Below, piece by piece: positions 42,002 to 53,310 of a stretch of DNA of 64,000 bases. The notes below the pieces were generated by a model. The model was not told where the DNA came from. It saw only the letters and a program-made list of their open reading frames with translations, and did no database searches. The stretch is taken from the NCBI RefSeq assembly GCF_034190915.1, contig NW_026947514.1, positions 868,001 to 932,000 on the forward strand, given 5' to 3'. The number at the start of each line of letters is the position of its first letter. The stretch's first letter is position 1. The DNA is from Cavia porcellus. Lineage: Eukaryota > Chordata > Mammalia > Rodentia > Caviidae. A program made the translations under genes and the position numbers.

Positions 42002-45000
42002 TTACTGGAGCATGGTGCTGAGGTGGGAGAGAGAGGGTCACAGAGCCAGTGACTTCTACCTAAGCAATCTCCTCTGCCACCAGAGCCTGCTCACTGTCCC
42101 CTTTCCTGGCTGCATAGTACTCCCATGGGCTGCTGTCCCCTGGTTCACAGCCATGGGGCCAGGGATGGAATGGGAATCTCTCATTGCCAGGATCATATGG
42201 GTCCCAGGGAAGGCCCTCCAGGGCTCTTAACACCTTGCCAGCCGAGCCCTGAGCCCCAGGCCACCCCATAGCTCTGCCCCAACTGTGCCCCTGTCCCCGC
42301 CTACTGAACCCTCTCTGTCTATGACTGATTCTGCTCTGTGCGGCGTCCTATGGCTCCTTCTGGCTGTCCAGATGCCCATGTGCTCCTGTGCCTCAGCCCC
42401 TCCCCCATGTACTTGGCTGCTCTGCTCCGGGCTCTCTTTCATGCCCCTGGCAGGCCCTTGGCCCCAAGCTCCCCAGTACAGCTCCAACCAGAACCCCCTG
42501 AGTGCCAGGCATCAGATCCACAAGGACGGGGCCCTAGGTCCTTGTTCACCAGGGCGCTGAGGCTGTCCACAGGGCACTGGGCCCTTTGTCCTCCTATTGC
42601 ACAGGTGAATTGGGGCCAGCAGCTGCCTGCCTGCCACCTCCCCAGGTCCCTCATGTTGAGTCTTCAGTGGTCACTGCAGGGCCTAGGTGTGAAAGCTCAC
42701 CCAGCACATACCCCTGGCCCTGTCGCAGGTTGACAGCCAGAGAGCAAGGGCTTCTGCTGTCGCCAAGCTCGGCACCCTTAGGGCAGGAGCAGCTGCGCTG
42801 GGGGTGACCCCAAGGTCCCCACACCCCGCCCTGGGCCACTTGGGAGCCCTGGGGCACAAATGCGGCCCCAGGAGCCTTGCACTGCCTGCTCGGGTCCAGT
42901 TACTGGAGAAGCAAGCGGTTTCTGAGCATTGCTGCAGCATCAGGTTTTACTGCAAATCGGGTCAGAGACGGGGCAGCGGGTGGCTGGGGCAGGTGGGGCA
43001 TCCTCGGTGCTCTGGGGTGGGGCTGAGAGGCTGTGTGTGAGGAGCAATCGCGTGTGCAGGGAATCTGTGTGTGTGCACATGTGTGTGCCTGAGTGGTGGT
43101 TGCATGCACACAGTATGCACATGTGTGTCTGAAATGTGTGTGGACCTGCGTGCTGGGTGAGGCTGCAGGCCCTGGGCCACCTGCTCGTCCTCAGGAGCAG
43201 CAACGGCCCCTGTCCTGGGCCCAGCAGGGACGAGCCAGTGTCTGGGGTTTGCTGAGAGGGGGCCTGCAGCGATGCCTCTGCGCGGTGGCTGTCCCTCGGG
43301 GTGGCTGCACTCCCCCTGGCGCTGGGCTGGGCAGTGAGGACATCTGTGGCCACCCTCCCCCACCTGCAGCTCTTTGGGGACCCTGAGTGTCTCCAGTTAG
43401 TGCTGAGGAGGGGGGGAACCTCACTCGTGCTTCTCCTTCACAGGGGAGGGAGCTGCCAGAGGACATGGGGCCCTTGCCGTCCCCAGGGACTGCTCAGTCT
43501 GGTCCTGGTGACCTTGGTCAAGTGGAGAATGAGCCTTCTGTTGTGACAGGGGGTGACAGAAGCAGGTGGAGCCACTGGGTGTCACCTCTGCCCAGCCTGG
43601 AGCAAGGCCCAGGTGGAGGGACAGGGTGTAATTCCAGGGCACTTGCTCCGCAGCCAGCTCATGACGGAAGGGTGATAAAGGGCGGAAAATAGTTCCAGGA
43701 GCCCAGGCCTGCAGAGCGTCACTGTCACCGAGGAAGGCCGCCCCGCCCCGGCCTGCCCCGGCCCGCCCCTCTGGGAGGCTGAGGAACCTGGGGCCTCCTG
43801 GACCCACAGCTCTGCGCCCGCTCAGTGAGCAGGCCCTGGACAGCCCCCGGGGCTGGGACTGGACGCTGGAGCCCGGGCAGGAGGACACAGTGTCTGCCAC
43901 CTTCCTGGGCTCAGATGGAGCATGGGAAGGGGTCTCGGCCCAGGAACAGGCCCAGAGTCCCAGGTTGGAGGGCTGGAGTCCTGTGTGCTTCCAAGATCTG
44001 GCCACAGCCACATCCAGAACACTGTGGTGCCCTCCTCTCCTGTCACGGAGCCTTTGGAAGTGACTAATGCACCCACTTGCTGTCCCCTCCTGCCCTGGGA
44101 GGAAGGTGGCATGGTATTGTGCCTGCCCCGCCTGCGCCCGGGACACCTCCCCCACCACCCAAAACCTGTGATGGGGCAGGGCCTCCTCATGGCCGTAGGT
44201 GACCCCAGGGCCCCGCCCACCTGCAAGGGACAGCTTCCCCTCCGCTTTGACCACTGGTCAGGGCTCCCCCACCCCACACCTGCACTGCCCCTGGATGCCT
44301 AGGCCAGCTGACCTGCTGTGGGCAGCCACCTCTGTGGGGCTTGAGGGGACACATACTGATGTGCATGTGCCCCCCTCTCCCCCCCTGCACACTGCCCACC
44401 TGGCTCCTGTGGCTTGGCCTGTCTTTCGGGACGGCCCGGCTGCCTGGCCCTGGGTCGCTGAAGACGGAGCCTCCTCAGGGCGGAACCCGAGCCGTCACCA
44501 CTCACAGCCCGGCCAGGAAGTTTCCATTACGGCAGCTGGGGCCGGGGCCTTCTTGCCCTCCGGACAGTGGACGACAGAGAGGCAGCCCTGGGCCAGCGTG
44601 GTGGGGTTCCAGGCGCCTGCCCAGCCTGGAGCAGACGGAGCCCAAGGGCTGAGGCCACCGAGGCTGGAGAGGGAATGGGACAGCTGAGGGGACCACACGG
44701 GCCTCCCCCTGCAGGGCGGAGGCCGGGCGGGAGGGCGTGGGGCTCCGGTCTGCTCACTGGCAGCTCCCCAGACAAATGTGCATTTCCCACTTAAGCAAGA
44801 GGGAGAGCTCTTGGCCCAGTGCCGGAAGGCGGGACAAAGCACCCTCTGGCCTCACTGGACCCCGCTGGCCCTGGCTAGGGGACAGGGAGAGGCGCCGACT
44901 CCGTGACCCCAGGCCTCTTCCCCATGTGCCTGGTGATGACTCCACACCCCAGAGATGGCCTCTGCGGGATCGGGTCAGGTCAGCTGGGGTCTTGGGCAGA

Positions 45001-45894
45001 TCGGCCACCTGGGAGGCCCGAGGACCAGGGCTGGAGTACTGGGAGCCCCTCACCAGCCCCACTGACGAGGAGACACAGGCTCGGGGGCAGAGGTTGTGGG
45101 GTCCCCAGCTGCCCCGTTTGCTGGAATGTCTCTGCCCTGGGACACCCCCAGTCCTGGGTGGACAAGAGGGTGGCCATAATGGATCACACCCAGGGCACTG
45201 GATGTGACTGCTGCTGTGGCCCCGTTGAGGCCTCAGCCACCTCCCAGGTTCCCTCCATGCTGGTTGCTGGGCCGGAAGTTAGCACCTGTCTTCCTCTTTC
45301 CCTGGCTCCGCCCACCACACCAGTGGGGATACAACTGGCTTTTTGGTCCTGGGGCCAGGGCATGGCCCGGTGACGTCCCTGCCCATCTCTGTGCTCTGGG
45401 GAGGTAGGGCCAGGCACAGGCATGGCCCACAGGCCACGCAGGTGACCAGGCCTCTCCCAGGCTCTGGCTGCCACCGGATGAAGAGCCATCCAGCTGGCAA
45501 GGCCTGGGCCAAGGCTGCTCCCCTTTGGCAGAAACAGCAATCCTATGTCCTCCACTGGACAGCTTTCTCCCAGGCCCCCCGGGGGTGGGTGGTGGCATCA
45601 GGCCAGGCCTGCAGACCAGGTCGGAGGTCAGGGCCACTAGCCCCGCCTGGGTCCTACATGGCTTCTAGGCTGACTCCAGGCCGATGGCTCCCAAAACCCT
45701 GTGGCTGGAATGTGGGGCAGGGGTGGGTGGATGTGGGCAGTGTAGGGTGGCAGCCTCTCACCGTGCTCCCTGTCCTGTGTGGTGTTCTGCCTTTGGGCCT
45801 GGCTGAGCCCAGTAGCGCCTTGGCAGGGGCAGGGTCCAGGCAGAAAGGGGTCCAGCCTTCCCCAGGGTCTGGCTGGCTGGTGCACTGGGGTCTG
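42002..45894. other. Upstream of C14orf180, no coding gene recognised
   Basis: GC-rich unique sequence. It should contain the C14orf180 promoter and any 5' non-coding exons, but I cannot place them. A TG-rich, imperfect run lies near 43035-43140. Confidence 0.6.
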
Positions 45895-46020
45895 TTGTAC
45901 CTGATTCTCTTTTACATGAGATAAAAGTGCTCAGAGAGTCAAGACGTTGCCCCAAGTCACACAGCAGGAGGTGGCAGATGGGCTCAGGCTGGACATGTGC
46001 TGGCCTGCAGGAGGAGTCCC
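45895..46020 (-). repeat. MIR-type SINE remnant
   Basis: TTTTACATGAGATAAAAGTG, CTCAGAGAGTCAAGACGTTG, CCCCAAGTCACACAGCAGGA and GGTGGCAGATGGGCTCAGGC follow the antisense of MIR (GATGAGGAAACTGAGGC, AAGTGACTTGCCCAAGGTCA, CACAGC) in order. Confidence 0.6.
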
Positions 46021-47084
46021 TCTGTGACCGGCCTTTGGTGGCCATGGTGTAGGGGTCCTTGTGTCACTCATTAAGAGTGGGGGCACCTCCTCCTGGGAAC
46101 CTGGCTAGTTTTCCAGACATGGGGGCCAGGGCCAGCTGGGGCTGTGTGTGGCCTGAACCTGCTGGTTGTGCTGAAGGCACAGAGGCTAAGGGGGCATCTG
46201 GCTGGCACCCCTGGCTCCGTGTCCATGCTGGGCCGGACACTGAGTTTCAATGTCCCGCAGGGAGCAGCACTCTGCCCGGACATGGAGACAACAGAGGACT
46301 GCTCTGTGCTCCAGGCCAGCACAGTGGGGCCCAGACGGCTGGCCCTGTGCACCAAGCCCTGTTGAAGGGACACTGCCGAGAGAGCTGGGGACATGGTACC
46401 CCCACCACTTGGATTTGGGGAAGAACAATGTTTAGGGGTCATGAGAGCCACTGCCTGGCAGAGCCCTGTCCTGGCCTCCAAGCCACAGAGTGGAGTCTGC
46501 CCAGCTCCTCTGCCCACTCTGGGCCAGCAGGAAGGAGCAGCTGGTTCCAGGCCTCTCTGGGGCTACCCAAGGCCTGCTGTCCCTGGAGAGGGTGTCCCCA
46601 GTGCCCTGGGATGCTGGCAGCACTGGATCAGCACAGGCCCCATGGTCTGCACTGTTCCCACCACACACAGCCCCTAGGACTCCACTGCGGGAAGCCTGGG
46701 TCAGGAGCTGGTCCCACGTGGGGGTGCAGCTCCCTGTGCCTGGCATGCTGATGCCATTAAGGTTTGCTCCAGTTCTGTTCCTGTCTCCACCAGTGCCCCA
46801 GAGTGAGCCTGGCCTCTTCCCTGTGGTTCTAGGGTGAGTACATCCGGCACCAGCCACTCCCAGGCCTGCAGCTCCTGGAGGCCTCAGCAGCTTTGCCCAC
46901 CTGGGCCTGGTGGGTGTGGGGACACAAGGCCTGGTGTGTGCAGAGGCCTAGGGGGTCCTTGCCTGGGGTGCAGCCCTGGGACACACTTCACCCCATGCTG
47001 TGGCTCCCTGGGGGAATGAGGGCATCACGGAGGCTGCTGGTCCCCTAGGTTGGAGTCTGGGACATCAGCCCTGTCACTGCCAGC
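46021..47084. other. Intergenic, no gene recognised
   Basis: GC-rich unique sequence; nothing recognised. Confidence 0.65.
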
Positions 47085-47300
47085 AGCCGAGATAATGGGA
47101 GCCTCTGGGCCCCGTTTCCCTTGCCCTAAATTATTCATGACCTCCAAGAGGCCGTAAATGTCCTGGGCTCTCTACGGGAGCCGTAATTACAATGATATAT
47201 TTTATTTATAAAGTCAGTGCCCCCGCGAGCCAACTGCCTGGGGGGCTGTACATAAGCTGTAACCGAGCCAGGCTGCCCAAAGCTGCCATGACAGCTGTTT
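47085..47300. promoter_or_regulatory. AT-rich island, candidate conserved element
   Basis: CCTAAATTATTCATGACC, GCCGTAAATGTCC, GCCGTAATTACAATGATA and TATTTTATTTATAAAGTC in an otherwise GC-rich setting, without repeat features. Inferred. Confidence 0.45.
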
Positions 47301-49890
47301 TGCTGGCGGGGACTGGAGTGCAGGAGCAGGGGTGCCAGGCCAAGCTTGGACGGGGGGCTGTGGGCTGTGGCTAGGATAAGCTCAGAGCCTCCGTGTGTCC
47401 ACCCAGGTCACTGGCAGCTGTTCACTCCTGGCTGGGCCCTGGGCCCCATCATCCAGCTTTGCTCTGTCTGGCCCATGGCTTCCACACAGCGGGCTCATCA
47501 GTCACCATGGGGCCACATGCCCTCTGGGCTTACTGGACCTGCCATGCTCCTCTTGTCCAACCAGCAACAGACACGGGCTCGAGACTCCCTGCCCAGAGCC
47601 TGGTGCCTGCAGCTGCTGACCCTCTGCCATGTAGCCTCAAGGACTGGCGTCACCAGTGCCTCCGCTGGGACTCCTGGCCATGGTGGACTTGGCAGGTGGC
47701 TCAGTGCAGTGATCTCACAGGGCTGACCTGGTCGATCCATCATGGCAGTGGAGAGCAGCTCAGAGCTGGACATCTGCTACCTTTGCTGTCTTGAGTGCCT
47801 GTTTTGGGGCTGCCTCTCAGTATTGTCTGGGCCCCACGTGCGGACGGACTCTCCTGACCTTCACAGGGGACCTCCTGAGCTGCTGGCATGGCAGGTGGTC
47901 AGCTTCTGGGGCTCAAAAAGCAGACTTGGGTGTGGACAGTCCTAGAGCCATTGAGAAGGGTCCAAATGGGCCTTGTTATCTGGGACCCAGGGCAGTTGTG
48001 GTCCCAGGGGGAGATGCTAGGCCACTCTGGCCAAGCCCACCTGGTGACCCGGCGACCTTCAGACCCAGCCTGGCGCCTCCCTGGATCTGGCACCAGAGAC
48101 GCTGTGCGCCCCTTGACCTTTACCACAGCATCTGGGAGGACAGAATTGAGGAATGGTGAGGCTCTGAGCTCTTGTGACCAGCAGAGGGCACCCATCAGCC
48201 CGTCAGAGTCACCCACAGGACAGGGCTACTCCATTCACCCACGGGGATCATCATGGTGAATGATGGTGACTGCAAGGGGCCAGGACCTCATGGCCTCAGC
48301 TGTGGGCTATGTGTCCTTCTCAGCGTGCTTTTAGGGACAGCAGCACAGCTGCCTGCCAAGCTGACACTCATTCAGCCCCACCTGCAGACAGTCAGCTCCC
48401 CTGCCTAGACCCACTGCTGGGAAGGTCCTGTGGCACAGTGTCTCAGGCAGCCTGGGCAGCAGAGGCGCACAGACTGTCTTGTGGAGTGCTGCCTGCCCTT
48501 CCCTGCCTTGGGAAAGGCCTGGTGTCACGGTGTCCACCTGTACATCACCGTTTCCCCAGACACAGGCTGGGGTTGTCAGGTGTCTGAGCCCACACAGGCC
48601 AGGCATGCAAGCAGGTGGCCCCAGGTCTCCAAGATCCTCAGATGCCGCATCTCATGACCCACTGGCCTGGGTCACAGCACAGTATGAAACCAGGCTGACT
48701 CAGTGGGGTCCCCAGGCAAGGAGGAGACTGTGCCCACTCGGGGGGGGGGCAGTGGACACAGGTCCTGGACTGCAGCCACTGCAGGGGCCTGGGAGGAGTG
48801 GGGTGGGGAGGAGGAAGACCAGGCAGTATCAGGAGGGGGCATTCAGGGTTGGCAGAGCATGTGGCCCTGAGTCTCATGCCAGCTGGAGGGTGTGAGAGGC
48901 AGGCTGGCTGGAGAAGGGCCACCAGGCTGGCAGAGGTTTTGCAGTCAGGAGGGAAGTGCTTTGTGGCTCTGAAGGACTGTGGCACCCCTGGGTGTCCCGT
49001 CGTGAGGATCCTAGGCAGGCTGGGAGGAGCTGGTGAACTGTCCCTTCCTGCCTGGGCCCCAGGGGTCTTGGGGCTGTGGATAGCCAGCCAGGGCCAGCCT
49101 CCTGGACCAGAGGGTAGGGGCTGGAGGCCTCGTGGGGTAACTGGCATGGCTGTGGCCTGTGTTCTGGTGGAGGGGAGACCATGCTGAGAAGGGCCCAGCC
49201 CGGCTGGCGTAGGGTCCTGTGCCACAGACAAAGCCTGCGTCTTATTTCAGTTTCTTCCAGAGGACAAACTTGGTTTGCTGTGTGGAGCCCAGCACTTTGT
49301 GTCTTGGTGGCATCATTCTGACCCCCAGTACCCATGGTCACACCCTCACACAGCCCTGAAGATGCCTCCAGGCCGCCACCGTCCCCAGCCCCAAGGCTGT
49401 CACTGAGACTTCTACGCCAAGTGGCTGAGTCCAGGTGGGGTCTCTGAGGGCTGTGGTGGGGACATCACCCGGTATGTGCTGTGATGGCTAGGCACACCTG
49501 TGAGAGTGTGTGCACCACTGAGGGTGACCTATGGTGACTCGGCCCCCTGCAGAGCCACTGGGAGGTGAAGAGCTGCAGAGTGCTGGCCCAGGGCAGCATC
49601 GTTGAGGTTCCCACAGTAGGTGTCATCGGACAGGGTCCGGCATGTACCCTGGCATCCAGGGGCTCCTGGGTGTTACTTTGAGAAGAGCTGGCCCCCATGA
49701 TGCCCTGTGGGCAGGGCACCCCTTGGGGGCCTGGGAAGGAGCAGGGGCCGCCCTCGCACTGCCCAGTCCTGGCACACAGGCACTCCTGCCGAGGCTCCCT
49801 GGAGGTGAGGGGGCCATGTCTGCATCAGGAGCGCTTGCACCAGCAGAGCGGAAGCCCACATGGGCCTGGCTGCCCCTTAAACAGAGTGTG
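47301..49890. other. Intergenic, no gene recognised
   Basis: GC-rich unique sequence; a full CTCF-like core at 48178 is the only feature. Confidence 0.65.
48178..48191 (+). promoter_or_regulatory. CTCF-like motif, full consensus
   Basis: CCAGCAGAGGGCAC, preceded by TGA, fits every position of the CTCF core consensus CCASYAGRKGGCRS. Motif direction is plus, opposite to the motif at 4106. Confidence 0.5.
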
Positions 49891-49896
49891 GTTTGG

Positions 49897-50289
49897 TGCT
49901 GGGGTCTGTGCCTAGGTCCTCAACCCCACTAACGGGTGCACTGTGAAGGAACAAAGGGATGAGACAAGTGGCCTGATCTCTAGGGCTCCAGAAGGACTAA
50001 AATCCTCTGCAAAGCTGTAACTCCGCTAGCCGCCGGCGGACTAATGCTGGCCAGTCTGTATTAATCAGAGCAAGCAAGGAATTGAGTGGACAATGGAGGA
50101 AACCTGAGTAGGATCTTGGGAGGGTTCAAGGACCCCTCAGAGCAACAAATGATGCTAATTAAGGAAAACGATCCAGGAAGCCTCCAGGTGGCCTCAGCTG
50201 TGGCCTGAGGCGTCTCCTCGTTCTCAGTTCAGCCATGCCCAGGCCACGCCACAGCCCTACACGTGTATTCTGCTTCCACGGCTCCAACA
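49897..50289 (+). mobile_element. Solo LTR, class-II-type endogenous retrovirus, copy 1
   Basis: A 393-bp element beginning TGCTGGGGTCTG and ending CTCCAACA, flanked on both sides by the exact 6-bp duplication GTTTGG (49891-49896 and 50290-50295). TG...CA ends with a 6-bp duplication are characteristic of class II (ERVK/IAP-like) retroviral LTRs. A second copy is at 61719. No internal region or second LTR is adjacent, so it is a solo LTR. Includes GATGCTAATTAAGGA. Confidence 0.8.
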
Positions 50290-50295
50290 GTTTGG

Positions 50296-50894
50296 GGATC
50301 CTGGCTGGGGCACCACACCTTGTTCACAGTGGAGACAGGCTTCCTGGGGGAGAGGACACAGGCACTGGGGGCCCCGGATACGGATCACACCGGGGTGAAA
50401 GCGCTTGCCGGCCCTCGATAGCTTAGCTTGCCCCCAGCCACTCACCTCATCCCGCCGACCTTGGCTGCTGTGGCCTTGCCCTACCCCGTTGCCTGGTACC
50501 TGGCTCCCCTTTAGCTTCCATCCTGCTGAGCTTGGAGGACCAGGCGGGCTTTCAGGGCCAGGGCTGAGTGGCTGTGGCAGATTGGTGCCACCTCCCTGCA
50601 GCTCCGTGCCTGTGAGGACCTCTGACCTGTGTCCGGGTCCAGGGCACTGTGAGGGGCACATGTGAGCACAGGGCCTGTGTCCCTGGGTGCCCTTATGGCG
50701 GTCACTCCCTCCAGGGCCCATGCGTCCCTTTGGGTCACCCTCCATCCCTCCAATGGTAGGGACAGATGGGGCACTTGGGGAGGTCCGTGGCTGCCCATCT
50801 ACCTGGGCTCCACCCAAGTGCTACCCAGGCAGCTGGGGCTGGGTGACAGCAAGGGCACCCCACACTGTCCCTACCATTACGACACATGGTTCCC
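50296..50894. other. Intergenic, no gene recognised
   Basis: GC-rich unique sequence; nothing recognised. Confidence 0.65.
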
Positions 50895-51710
50895 TGTTAC
50901 GGATTAAAAACTGGTGGTCAACTTAATGCCAGCTGAATGAAATCAGCATGAGTGTGGATGGCCCACCTGAGGAAGGTTACCAGCATAAAAGGAGACGTGG
51001 ACAGGAAGAGTGGGGTGTTGTGGGCTCTTCTGAGTGTTGTTTGGGGCTGTGGGTTCTCCTGGAGGACCTTGTCTTGCTGGCTCCCCTGACCTTGTTGCTG
51101 AGAGTGTCTGCGGTTCACTTTGGGGGGCTCTGGTCCTTACTTTGAGCATCTCTTCCTGGCACTGGAGGGGTAGACGTGTGCTGTTTAATCTCCAGGAGAA
51201 GCTTGTCACGCTGGCTTCCCGGCACGTACTAGACTGTTCTCATCGGAGGAGCTCGGGGCCTCCGTGTTGCTGAGGGTGGCTGTGCTGCTTTTCAGGGGAG
51301 CCCTGGTTCTTATTTTGAGCATGACTTCTCAGCTCCAGTGTAGAACCCTCAACCTGTCAGCACAGCTCCTTCACCCCCTGGCATAGACTTTCTAGCTTCC
51401 ACCAGTGGCCTTTGGGCCTTCCCAGTGCAGATCTGTAAAACAGACTGGCGTGAGTCCTTGTCATGGGCTCTGGACCTCTAGTTGGACTGGTTGGTGCGAG
51501 GTATTGTCACGGGCTCTAGGTTTTCAGCCAGACTCATGTAGGACCTTGCTGTGGGATTCAGGCCCTGGGCTGAATATTCTGGGTCTTTAGTGTTGTGGAC
51601 AGATTTCCTGCATTTTCTTGTATTTAACTCTTGGGTGACCATCGTAAAATAGTATTATAAATTCTGTGTCCTGTATGTAATTGTTCTCCTTGAAATCTCT
51701 GACTGCAGCA
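50895..51710 (+). repeat. Dispersed LTR-like repeat, copy B, with internal subrepeats
   Basis: 50895-51215 matches the minus strand of 25040-25410. Related words recur inside the element (TCTCCTGGAGGACCTTGTC, CTCCAGGAGAAGCTTGTC; CTGGTCCTTACTTTGAGCATC, CTGGTTCTTATTTTGAGCATG), showing a subrepeat of roughly 130-180 bp. The right part (51330-51710) carries GTCATGGGCTCTGGACCTCT and GTCACGGGCTCTAGGTTTTC and may be the same or a second old LTR. Confidence 0.7.
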
Positions 51711-51749
51711 GCCCCTGTTCACGCCCCGATCCACCAGTGTGGAAGAGGA

Positions 51750-51890
51750 AGGGCGCTTACTGCTCGCTGTATGAAAAATAATGGAGTCATTAAGAAAAAC
51801 ACCTTTGCTGAGCATTAAAATTAGAGGGGAATTGATCTAACAGTAAAAGTCTTTACTTCTTTGGGCTTATTTAGAGCTTCCCTGCCGCCT
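51750..51890. promoter_or_regulatory. AT-rich island, candidate conserved element
   Basis: TGAAAAATAATGGAGTCATT, AAGAAAAACACCTTTGC, GAGCATTAAAATTAGAGG and TGATCTAACAGTAAAAGTC. No repeat signature. Inferred. Confidence 0.4.
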
Positions 51891-53149
51891 TCTCCGTAGA
51901 GCACGTCTAACAGCCTGCTGTGGCCTGGGCTGGCAGCAGCCTCAGTGCCTGCCCATGTGGTGGCATTACATACAGCTCCCTGCTCTGCTGGCCTGGTGTC
52001 CCCAGGGCCCCTGAGGGTCGTGCCTGCTCTGCAATCTGCTATGGCTCCCGCGTACCCAGAGCCAGGCTCTCTCACTCCCTGAACCTGTCTCTTCCCGGGG
52101 TCTCCACTCCCCTGGACGGCCATCTGTACCTCCTCAGCCCCATCCCATGCCCCTTCCTGGGAAGATGCTTGGGGCCCTGACCATGGCACAGGCCTGGGCT
52201 GCAGGAGGCCCTGATGCACCCAGGCTGCCACAAGGACGCCTTGCGTGGGAGCCATCTGTTCTCCACTGGAGTGGAAGGGAAGCCAGTGGGGGAGCTAGCC
52301 AGGCGAGATTAATTCCCTCAGTGTTTCCAGAGCAGAGAGTCTGTCCTCTGTCCTTTCTAACTCCAGAGCTGGCTGACCATGCTGCCCACAGAGCACCAGG
52401 CTTGGCCTGGAACTGCATGTGGCTCCTGGAGGCTGTGGGCCCACAGGCTGAGTTTTTTTTCCCACACCCCAAGCACCTGAGGTGGCATCAGCAGCCCTCT
52501 TGTAGGGGGCAAGGACCCTCTGAGTGGTCTCCTGTTCAGGAAGCCCCTGCATGGGGAGCGGTGGGTGCCCTGTCCTGCCACCAGAAGGCCCTGCAACCTG
52601 GGGCTGCCCTCTGACTGGCCTGACACCGTTGCCCATGAGCACAGGGGCTCAGGCTGCGGGCTGAGTGGCCTCCGCCCCTTCAGCCCAGCCTGACTTGCAG
52701 GTGATGCCTATTCCAGGGCACTGGGGGGGGGGGGAGGAACTGAGGCCCAAAGCCCGATCTGAGGCCCACAGGGTGGGCTCAGTGGCACCAGATCACACAT
52801 GCTCAGATATACTGCTGCCTCATGTCAGGCAGGGTGCTGGGCATGAGAGTGTGCAGGGCGGGGCCCTAGAGACCCAGGGGTCCCGCCACAGGTGGCCCAG
52901 GGCCCAGGTGCACAGGCAGAGCTGCACTGAGTCGGATTGGGAGGAGGCGGTATGTGACGATGGCCTGGCCTCAGTGGGGTGGCCAAGGCTCCTGGGCCCA
53001 CAGGGGCCCTGCCTGCCTGCTCAGCCACCAGGCCCCGGGGAAGGTCCTGGGGTCTGCCTGCAGCTCTGTCCTGGATGGCCGGCATGTGGCAAGGCTTGTG
53101 CCACATCAGTGTCCCCTCTTGCCACCCCGCCGGCAAGAGGACGTGGCTG
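51891..53149. other. Intergenic, no gene recognised
   Basis: GC-rich unique sequence with a G13 run near 52724. Nothing else recognised. Confidence 0.65.
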
Positions 53150-53310
53150 GGGCTGACATTTCGGTGAGGACCAACGTTGATTTAGAAGTTTTTATAAGAT
53201 TGTTTATAAGAATAGTAACAACTCTTTCTGAGACAATAACGTGGCTGCAGATGATTTAAAGAGCTTCAGGAATGAGAATTTGATTAGCAATCAGGAGCCC
53301 TTGCGGCACC
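53150..53310. promoter_or_regulatory. AT-rich island, candidate conserved element
   Basis: GTTGATTTAGAAGTTTTTAT, AAGATTGTTTATAAGAATAG, CAATAACGTGGC, GATGATTTAAAGAGC and TTTGATTAGCAATCAGG. Sharp composition change on both sides. Inferred. Confidence 0.45.

Noticed and set aside
52724..52737. Long G run, also near 19441, 35950 and 48740
   Set aside because: Isolated homopolymers; may be partly assembly or sequencing artefacts and suggest no function on their own.
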